DNA of 64,000 nt from JBPYFK01 sp051984675 (GTDB lineage: Bacteria; Actinomycetota; Actinomycetes; Mycobacteriales; Pseudonocardiaceae): contig JBPYFK010000032.1 in assembly GCA_051984675.1 (NCBI GenBank), positions 9,626 to 73,625 on the forward strand. The letters run 5' to 3'. The notes beneath the pieces were generated by a model, which worked only from the letters and a program-made list of their open reading frames with translations, was not told the origin of the DNA and ran no database searches. Below, in pieces: positions 58,101-64,000 of the stretch (its first letter is position 1; the number at the start of each line of letters is the position of its first letter). Both the position numbers and the translations under genes were made by a program.

Positions 58101-58502
58101 TTACCCGCAGCCACCGCAGCAGCAGTTGCCGCAACCGCCGCTTGGCTGCGGCTCCGGCATCGCGCTGGCCGCGCGGTTGCCGAGCACACCGCCCACGCCG
58201 GTCAGCACGACCACGCCGATCAACCCCAGGACGGCGACCACGACGACGCTGGTCAGCGACGGCAGTCCGGGCAGGACGACGCCGGAGACCGCGCTGACGC
58301 CTCCGGCGGCCAGGATCGCCGGCGCGGCCACCCGGTTGCCCAGCTCGAAGGCCTCGTCGCTGCACAGTGTCGCGGGTGTGCGTACGCCCGCGTAGCGGTT
58401 GCGGGGGAGCCGACCCCGAAGCCCGCGCCAGCCCACGACCAGCAGGGCTGAGCCGCCGAGCAGCAGTACCGCGCAGAGGATGATCACAACGGTGAGGGTC
58501 AC
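58101..58502 (-). CDS. SdpI-like membrane protein with a cysteine-rich tail
   Basis: A 133-residue membrane protein with three hydrophobic segments (about 2-20, 58-77 and 83-108). The loop NRYAGVRTPATLCSDEAFELGNRVAA resembles the conserved NxxxGxRTPxT...W segment of SdpI-type immunity/integral membrane proteins. The C-terminus is unusual: PSGGCGNCCCGGCG, with six cysteines in fourteen residues. Start uncertain: GTG 58502 gives a sensible N-terminus but has no ribosome site. Function unknown. Confidence 0.72.
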   Translation of the reverse strand: MTLTVVIILCAVLLLGGSALLVVGWRGLRGRLPRNRYAGVRTPATLCSDEAFELGNRVAAPAILAAGGVSAVSGVVLPGLPSLTSVVVVAVLGLIGVVVLTGVGGVLGNRAASAMPEPQPSGGCGNCCCGGCG

Positions 58503-58535
58503 CAGGTCAGCGTAGGAAGCGCTGCTGGCGCTCCT

Positions 58536-58577
58536 CACACGACCCCGGCCACACGACCCCGGCCACACGACCCCGGG
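58536..58577. repeat. Three 14-base tandem repeats
   Basis: CACACGACCCCGGC three times in a row (58536, 58550, 58564; last base differs in the third), in the gap between the SdpI-like gene and leuS. Confidence 0.95.
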
Positions 58578-58663
58578 TGGCGTCGCTGGTGGCCCGGGCG
58601 AAAAGCGCTTCCTGCCAGCAGGCAGACTGGAGAGTTGAAGGAGACGCCAGAGAGGGAACCGCG

Positions 58664-61579
58664 ATGAGTGCCCCGGACACGAGGACCGCTGCCAGCAAGC
58701 CCGCTGCGGGTAACCCCGCCGAAGACATGCCACCGTTCCGCTACACGGCCGAGGTCGCCGCGGAGATCGAGCAGCGCTGGCAGGAGCGTTGGGGGACGCT
58801 GGGCACCTTCCACGCCCCGAACCCCGAGGGTGAGCTGAAGGGCGACATTCCGGCGGACAAGCTCTTCGTGCAGGACATGTTCCCTTACCCGTCCGGCGCC
58901 GGCCTGCACGTCGGTCACCCGCTGGGGTTCATCGGCACCGACGTCTTCGCCCGTTTCCAGCGGATGGATGGGCGCAACGTGCTGCACACGATGGGCTTCG
59001 ACGCCTTCGGCCTGCCGGCCGAGCAGTACGCGGTCCAGACCGGCACCCATCCGCGCACCACCACTGAGCAGAACATCGAGCGGTACCTGCGGCAGATCCG
59101 GCGCCTGGGGCTGGGCCACGACGAGCGCCGGCGGGTAGCCACCACCGACATCGAGTTCTACATGTGGACGCAGTGGATCTTCCTGCAGATCTTCAACGCC
59201 TGGTACGACCCGGCCGCCAACGGTGGGGCCGGCAGAGCGCGCCCGATCAGCGAGCTGGAGGCGCAGTTCGCGTCGGGTGAGCGCGCCACCCCGGACGGCA
59301 GGGCGTGGGCCGAGCTCAGCCGCAGCGAGCAGCGCCGGGCCATCGACTCCTACCGGCTGGCGTACCTGTCCGAGGCCCCGGTGAACTGGGCGCCCGGCCT
59401 TGGAACCGTGGTGGCCAACGAGGAGGTCACCGCGGACGGGCTGACCGAGCGCGGCAACTTCCCGGTCTTCCGCCGGAACCTGAAGCAGTGGATGATGCGG
59501 ATCACCGCGTATGCGGACCGCCTGGTCGACGACCTGGACCGGCTGAACTGGCCGGAGACCGTCAAGACCATGCAGCGCAACTGGATCGGCCGGTCCTACG
59601 GTGCCCGCGTGCGGTTCGAGGTCGATTCGGCGGCGCCCGGTGCCGAGGGCCAGCGGATCGAGGTGTTCACCACCCGCCCGGACACGCTGTTCGGCGCGAC
59701 CTACGTGGTGCTGGCGCCGGAGCATCCGCTGGTCGGCGCGCTGACCAGCGCGCACTGGCCGGAGGGCACCGACGTGCGGTGGACCGAGAGCGCGGCCACG
59801 CCGACCGAAGCGGTGGCGACCTACAAGCAGCTGGTGTCGATGAAGTCCGACCTGGACCGCCAGGAGAACAGGGACAAGACCGGCGTGTTCACCGGCTCGT
59901 ACGCGGTGAACCCGGTTGACGGCCGGCGCCTGCCGGTGTTCATCGCCGACTACGTGCTGATGGGCTACGGCACCGGCGCGATCATGGCCGTGCCCGGCGA
60001 GGACGAGCGCGACTGGGATTTCGCGGAGCAGTTCGGCCTGCCGATCATCCGCACCGTCCAGCCCCCGGAGGGCTTCGAGGGCGGGGCGTACGCGGGAGAG
60101 GGCGTGAAGATCAACTCCGCTTCGGAGTCGCTGAACCTCAACGGCATGGACAAGGAACAGGCCAAGAAGACGATCACGGCCTGGCTGGAGGAGCACGGCC
60201 ACGGCGCCAGCGAAGTGCAGTACAAGCTGCGCGACTGGCTGTTCGCTCGCCAGCGTTACTGGGGTGAGCCGTTCCCGATCGTGTACGACGAGGACGGCGT
60301 ACCGCAGGCGCTGCCGGAGGACCAGCTGCCGGTGGTGCTGCCCGAGGTCCCGGACTACGCGCCGCGCACCTTCGACCCCAACGACGCGGACAGCGAGCCC
60401 GAGCCGCCGCTGGCCAAGGCCACCGACTGGGTCGAGGTGGAGCTGGACCTGGGCGAGGGGACCAAGCAGTACCGGCGGGACACCAACGTCATGCCGCAGT
60501 GGGCCGGTTCGTGCTGGTACCAGCTGCGCTACATCGACCCGCGCAACGAGCGCCAGTTCGTCGACCCGGAGAACGAGAAGTACTGGATGGGGCCGCGCCC
60601 CGAGCTGCACGGTGCCGACGACCCGGGCGGGGTGGACCTGTACGTCGGCGGTGTCGAGCACGCCGTGCTGCACCTGCTGTACTCGCGGTTCTGGCACAAG
60701 GTGCTCTACGACCTGGGGCACCTGTCCTCGGAGGAGCCCTACCGGCGGCTGTACAACCAGGGCTACATCCAGGCATACGCCTACACCGACTCGCGGGGCG
60801 TGTACGTGCCCGCCGAGGAGGTTGAGGAGCGGGACGGGAAGTTCTTCTGGCAGGGCCAGGAGGTCACCCGCGAGTACGGCAAGATGGGCAAGAGCCTGAA
60901 GAACTCCGTCACGCCGGACGAGATGTGTGACAACTACGGCGCGGACACGCTGCGGCTGTACGAGATGTCCATGGGGCCGCTCGACGCGTCCCGCCCGTGG
61001 GCCACGAAGGATGTCGTGGGCTCGCACCGGTTCCTGCAGCGGTTGTGGCGCAACGTCGTCGACGAGAACACCGGTGAGTTGCGGGTGGTCGACGAGCAGC
61101 CGGACATCGAGATGCTGCGGGCGCTGCACAAGACCATCGCCGGCGTCCGCGAGGACTACCGCGAGCTGCGGTTCAACACGGCCGTCGCGAAGCTGATCGA
61201 GCTGAACAACCGGATCACCAAGGCGTACACGGGTGCGACCGGTACACCGCGCGCCATCGTGGAACCGCTGGTGCTGATGTCCGCGCCGCTGACCCCGCAC
61301 CTGGCCGAGGAGCTGTGGTCGCGGCTGGGGCACACGGAGAGTCTGGCGCACGGGCCGTTCCCGGTGGCTGACGAGCAGTACCTGGTCGAGGACACCGTCG
61401 AGTACCCGATCCAGTTCAACGGGAAGGTGCGTTCACGCGTGGTCGTTCCGGCGTCGGCGGGTCAGGACGAGGTGCGGGCCGCCGCGCTGGCCGATGAGAA
61501 GATCGTCGCCGCGCTGGGTGGGAACGATCCGCGCAAGGTGATCGTCGTTCCCGGACGGCTGGTCAACGTCGTCGGCTGA
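58664..61579 (+). CDS. leuS: Leucyl-tRNA synthetase
   Basis: A 971-residue class I synthetase charging tRNA-Leu. PYPSGAGLHVGHPLG near residues 76-90 is the HIGH motif, KMGKSLKN near residue 740 is the KMSKS loop, and the editing domain contains TTRPDTLFGATYVVLAPEHP. Length and domain order are normal for actinobacterial LeuRS. ATG 58664 has a purine-rich site upstream. No T-box leader is visible. Confidence 0.98.
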   Translation: MSAPDTRTAASKPAAGNPAEDMPPFRYTAEVAAEIEQRWQERWGTLGTFHAPNPEGELKGDIPADKLFVQDMFPYPSGAGLHVGHPLGFIGTDVFARFQRMDGRNVLHTMGFDAFGLPAEQYAVQTGTHPRTTTEQNIERYLRQIRRLGLGHDERRRVATTDIEFYMWTQWIFLQIFNAWYDPAANGGAGRARPISELEAQFASGERATPDGRAWAELSRSEQRRAIDSYRLAYLSEAPVNWAPGLGTVVANEEVTADGLTERGNFPVFRRNLKQWMMRITAYADRLVDDLDRLNWPETVKTMQRNWIGRSYGARVRFEVDSAAPGAEGQRIEVFTTRPDTLFGATYVVLAPEHPLVGALTSAHWPEGTDVRWTESAATPTEAVATYKQLVSMKSDLDRQENRDKTGVFTGSYAVNPVDGRRLPVFIADYVLMGYGTGAIMAVPGEDERDWDFAEQFGLPIIRTVQPPEGFEGGAYAGEGVKINSASESLNLNGMDKEQAKKTITAWLEEHGHGASEVQYKLRDWLFARQRYWGEPFPIVYDEDGVPQALPEDQLPVVLPEVPDYAPRTFDPNDADSEPEPPLAKATDWVEVELDLGEGTKQYRRDTNVMPQWAGSCWYQLRYIDPRNERQFVDPENEKYWMGPRPELHGADDPGGVDLYVGGVEHAVLHLLYSRFWHKVLYDLGHLSSEEPYRRLYNQGYIQAYAYTDSRGVYVPAEEVEERDGKFFWQGQEVTREYGKMGKSLKNSVTPDEMCDNYGADTLRLYEMSMGPLDASRPWATKDVVGSHRFLQRLWRNVVDENTGELRVVDEQPDIEMLRALHKTIAGVREDYRELRFNTAVAKLIELNNRITKAYTGATGTPRAIVEPLVLMSAPLTPHLAEELWSRLGHTESLAHGPFPVADEQYLVEDTVEYPIQFNGKVRSRVVVPASAGQDEVRAAALADEKIVAALGGNDPRKVIVVPGRLVNVVG

Positions 61580-61623
61580 ACCCCGCGAAGGTCCTGCTGG
61601 CTGGCCCGGTGAACCGCTGACGC

Positions 61624-61639
61624 TGTTTCCCGTGAAACA
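61624..61639. other. parS-like site (one mismatch)
   Basis: TGTTTCCCGTGAAACA differs from the parS consensus by one base in the left half. It lies between leuS and a convergent TetR gene, about 20 kb from parB. It is a plausible peripheral ParB site. Confidence 0.72.
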
Positions 61640-61669
61640 TTGCCAGCCATCGGCAGCGGTCTGCCGGTA

Positions 61670-62407
61670 CTACACGTCCCAGCCGAGGTCGCGAGCGAGT
61701 TCCCCCAGCATCGAGTCGAACAGCCGATCAGCCTGGTCGACGGCGAAGGGGAACCGCCCGAAGACCTCCAGCGCGATGTGCCCGTAGATCCGAATCCACC
61801 AGGTGAGCAGCAGGTACACGCCATCCGGGCCGAGCGCTTCCGGCGGGATGTCGATCCCTTCCACGGAGAATGCGCTGGCCAGCGCGCGCTGGTTGCCGGC
61901 GAGCTCGTCCTGCAGGCCCAGCGGCATCCGGTCGGTGCGGGGCTTGAACCCGCCGTCGGTGATGAGTGACCCCACGATGCTCAGGAAGACGCTGGCGAAC
62001 TGGTCGGGATGTTCCGGTTGGCGAGCGGGATGGACGTGACCGTTGGTTTCGGTACTGGGAGTAGCGAAGACGAGGGTGAACTCCTGCGGGTGTGCCAGCG
62101 CCCACCGGCGAAACGATCGGCACACCGTGAGTACCTTGCCGAGGGGGTCGTCCGCGGGCACCGATTCGAGGTTCGCGGTCAACTCGCCGGACAGGTCGGT
62201 GCAGATGTCGTTGCACAGCTGTCGCAGCAGGTCTTCACGGGAGTTGTAGTAGCGGTACAGCGCGGGGGCGGTGATACCGAGCTCGCGAGCGATCGCCCGC
62301 AGCGTCACGGCGTCGCGGCCTTGAGAGATGAGCAGCGCCCGCGCATGGTGCCGAATCTCGACCTCAGTAGTCGCTCGTAGCCGCTCACGTCGAGCGACCT
62401 CACTCAT
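61670..62407 (-). CDS. TetR/AcrR family transcriptional regulator
   Basis: A 245-residue regulator with the N-terminal helix-turn-helix (VTLRAIARELGITAPALYRYYNSREDLL, about residues 34-61) and a C-terminal domain of the type often called TetR_C_13/WHG-like (RRWALAHPQEFTLVFATP). ATG 62407 has GGAG five bases upstream; GTG 62413 is an alternative. The ligand is unknown. It converges on leuS over a parS-like site. Confidence 0.9.
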   Translation of the reverse strand: MSEVARRERLRATTEVEIRHHARALLISQGRDAVTLRAIARELGITAPALYRYYNSREDLLRQLCNDICTDLSGELTANLESVPADDPLGKVLTVCRSFRRWALAHPQEFTLVFATPSTETNGHVHPARQPEHPDQFASVFLSIVGSLITDGGFKPRTDRMPLGLQDELAGNQRALASAFSVEGIDIPPEALGPDGVYLLLTWWIRIYGHIALEVFGRFPFAVDQADRLFDSMLGELARDLGWDV

Positions 62408-62924
62408 GGCCACTCCATTGAGAGGCAGTCACTAGGCTTTCCTCACTTAGCGTGTCGGGTGCGACCGGCGTTCTGTCGCTCGTGGTGATCACCTCGCGGC
62501 GTTCACCTCACGGTAGCGGCCCGGCCTGTGCGCCACCAGCGAGTCGTGTCCGAGGTGAGCACGTGGTCTATCACGGGCCGGACGGGTTCGCCACGGGAAC
62601 CAGCCGATTCCTTGTCCATGTCACTCGAACGAATGACGTCGCGTTACTGAATTGACACAGGTAGCGAGGGAGAAGAACAAACCGGTGCCGGCCATACGGG
62701 GGGCTTCATGGCCGGCACCGGTGGTTGTGATCGTCGGTGGCGCGAACCGGCGAGCAGCAACCCATGTAGTTTGACGCGCGAGCCGCGCGAAAAGATGCAC
62801 TCCGCACGCCAAGTACGCTCGAACGGGTGTGGTGGACGATCGCACCCACTCTCGCGAGTGTCGCTTTGGTCCCTTTGTTCTGTTTCAGGTTGTTCTGTTT
62901 CCGGCGCGGTGTCGCGATGACTCC
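62408..62924. other. Gap of 517 bases, hairpin but no supported gene
   Basis: The left part should hold the TetR promoter. A large hairpin lies at 62681-62722. Short open frames here lack ribosome sites and typical codon use. Confidence 0.5.
62681..62722 (-). terminator. Large hairpin
   Basis: A perfect 15-bp stem ACCGGTGCCGGCCAT with its complement and a 12-base loop. Read on the minus strand it is followed by a T-rich stretch (TTGTTCTTC), so it may end the transcript of the membrane hypothetical, 200 bases upstream. Confidence 0.65.
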
Positions 62925-63569
62925 TCAAAAGAGGAAACCGTGCTGCAACGAGGCGGAGACGAAGACGGCGAGGTAGAGGATCGCCAGTCCCAGCGCGACC
63001 GTCACGAACGCGCCTGGGTGCGCCAGCTCGACCCGGGCTCGCCGGTCAAGCTGGTAGGTCCCGTCCTCAATGGACTTTCGATGCAGGCGGACGCCCATCG
63101 CGATCAATCCCATCCCCAGTCCGGCTCCGGCAAAAATCCAGTCCACCGGGGCGAGCCATCCCCGGTGTGCGGTGATCCCCAGCAGCAATACAACCCCAGA
63201 AAGCGCTGCCCCGCTGGTGATTCGCTCGAATGCGCCAAGCCTGAACCGGTCCCGCGTACCAGAGGCCGGAGCCCCGGCCGCTCGCGCGACCGGGGTCTCC
63301 TGCGGGGGGACGTAACTGGTGTCGACCGGTTCCCGGCGGATCAGTTCCAGCCCGGGCGGGGGGCTACCGTGGTTCGTTGATCCGGCCACCTGGCCGCGCA
63401 GGCCAGCACTGAAGTGGCTGAGCTCGGTGCTGAGCGCGGCACACATCGCCGCCGCCCGGTCGAGCGCGGGAACGAGGCTCTCGGGCGTGGCCGGCGGTGT
63501 GTCGTCCCCTGTCGTGCTTTTCGGTGTCCCTGCGTCGTTTCCTGTACTGCGGTTTTCGTTCGTGGTCAT
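62925..63569 (-). CDS. Hypothetical membrane protein
   Basis: A 214-residue protein I do not recognise. A hydrophilic N-terminal half rich in Thr, Pro and Gly is followed by three membrane segments (about 118-136, 141-160 and 184-206). No motif or catalytic residue stands out. ATG 63569 has only a weak ribosome site. It is divergent from the ptsI start with a 186-base gap. Confidence 0.7.
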   Translation of the reverse strand: MTTNENRSTGNDAGTPKSTTGDDTPPATPESLVPALDRAAAMCAALSTELSHFSAGLRGQVAGSTNHGSPPPGLELIRREPVDTSYVPPQETPVARAAGAPASGTRDRFRLGAFERITSGAALSGVVLLLGITAHRGWLAPVDWIFAGAGLGMGLIAMGVRLHRKSIEDGTYQLDRRARVELAHPGAFVTVALGLAILYLAVFVSASLQHGFLF

Positions 63570-63755
63570 GCGTTCAGAGTGCTTTTCGGGCCGTTGCGTT
63601 GAATCCGTAGCCCTACTTATAAGTTACCGAGGAGTAATTACAGGACTGGTCCGTTCGAGGGACGTAGTCGTGCATGGGCAATCCCATGGATCACCCGTCT
63701 CACCTGGCGTTCTCTACGATCTGCGGGGGAGTCGAGAAAGGGTGTGGTCACGAGC

Positions 63756-64000
63756 ATGTCGGGTACGTCCCTGCCCCGGATAGGCGGCGTTGGAGTGAGC
63801 CCTGGGACGGCGTCGGGGCCGGTGGCGCGGGTGGCGGAGCCGGTCGAGGCGCCGGCGGCGACCCCGGCCCCGCCCGACCCGCAGGCCGAGGCCGCCCGCA
63901 TCCGCCCGGCCGCCGAGACCGTCGCCGAGCGGCTGTTCGCCCGCGCGGGCACCGTCAGCGGCGACGCCAAGGCCGTGCTGGAAACCACCGCCGCCATGGC
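63756..64000 (+). CDS. ptsI: Phosphoenolpyruvate-protein phosphotransferase (EI), N-terminal part
   Basis: 81 residues are visible before the window ends. The opening LPRIGGVGVSPGTASGPVARVAEP is the hallmark N-terminus of enzyme I of the PTS, followed by an alanine-rich helix and the start of the HPr-binding region. The catalytic histidine lies beyond the edge. ATG 63756 is the likely start; a GTG at 63744 is in frame. Confidence 0.85.
   Translation, partial: MSGTSLPRIGGVGVSPGTASGPVARVAEPVEAPAATPAPPDPQAEAARIRPAAETVAERLFARAGTVSGDAKAVLETTAAM

Noticed and set aside
58578..58663. T-box leader before leuS
   Set aside because: No specifier loop, T-box sequence or antiterminator is visible, only a 5-bp hairpin in 86 bases.
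58535..61351. A 938-codon open frame antisense to leuS
   Set aside because: It mirrors leuS in a very GC-rich sequence; its composition is Arg/Val/Leu/His-rich without motifs, and leuS itself is unambiguous.
1..64000. CRISPR arrays, insertion sequences, prophage or toxin-antitoxin modules
   Set aside because: None seen: no regularly spaced direct repeats with unique spacers, no transposase or integrase, and gene order is the conserved origin-proximal core.

Overview
The window is high-GC actinobacterial chromosome around the replication origin. Gene order matches the Mycobacterium tuberculosis oriC region almost gene for gene (fhaA-fhaB-pstP-[rodA]-pbpA-pknA-pknB, trpG, crgA, ppiA, gyrA-gyrB, DUF721-recF, dnaN, dnaA, rpmH-rnpA-yidD-yidC-jag-rsmG-parA-parB, cwlM-type amidase, trxA-trxB, anti-sigma/sigM, murJ, DUF6049, NUDIX, pcnA). 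Details such as a gnd gene between dnaN and recF, a class E sortase beside trpG and an extra ATP-grasp/aminotransferase pair beside parB suggest Pseudonocardiales (Amycolatopsis/Saccharopolyspora relatives). The genus cannot be fixed from the sequence alone.

Layout. 1-6829 is an accessory flank: a truncated gene, a TetR regulator, a divergent PLP-enzyme/sugar-lactone oxidase pair with a 23-bp palindrome between them, an NAD(P)-binding protein, a hypothetical and a phytoene-desaturase-like oxidoreductase. 6971-15860 is tRNA-Leu followed by the plus-strand phospho-signalling and cell-wall operon fhaA-fhaB-pstP-(rodA remnant)-pbpA-pknA-pknB. 15893-20151 holds trpG, a small membrane protein, sortase, crgA, a PH-like protein, rhomboid protease and ppiA. 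21462-27647 is the minus-strand gyrB-gyrA-DUF3566-tRNA-Ile-DLW39-tRNA-Ala block. 28035-34957 is dnaA-oriC-dnaN-gnd-recF-DUF721, all minus. 35584-41004 is the plus-strand rpmH-to-parB operon with parS sites. 41099-57306 holds ddl-like, aminotransferase, GNAT, CwlM-like amidase, thioredoxin system, SigM and its anti-sigma factor, pseudokinase, murJ, DUF6049, NUDIX and CCA-adding enzyme. 57491-64000 holds AlgH, an SdpI-like membrane protein, leuS, a TetR regulator, a membrane hypothetical and the start of ptsI.

How it works together. The Ser/Thr kinases PknA/PknB, phosphatase PstP and FHA readers FhaA/FhaB sit in the same 64 kb as homologues of their known mycobacterial targets: a CwlM-like regulator, the MurJ lipid II flippase and a MurJ-associated pseudokinase. 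The elongation transglycosylase rodA, which normally lies between pstP and pbpA, is reduced here to a 45-codon in-frame stub that keeps both junctions. This is the most striking feature of the window. Other points are a CwlM homologue with apparently intact zinc ligands, a pseudokinase encoded separately from MurJ, DnaA-box/GGGGATAAC clusters outside oriC, at least seven parS-like sites spread over about 46 kb, and two clean operator-like palindromes.
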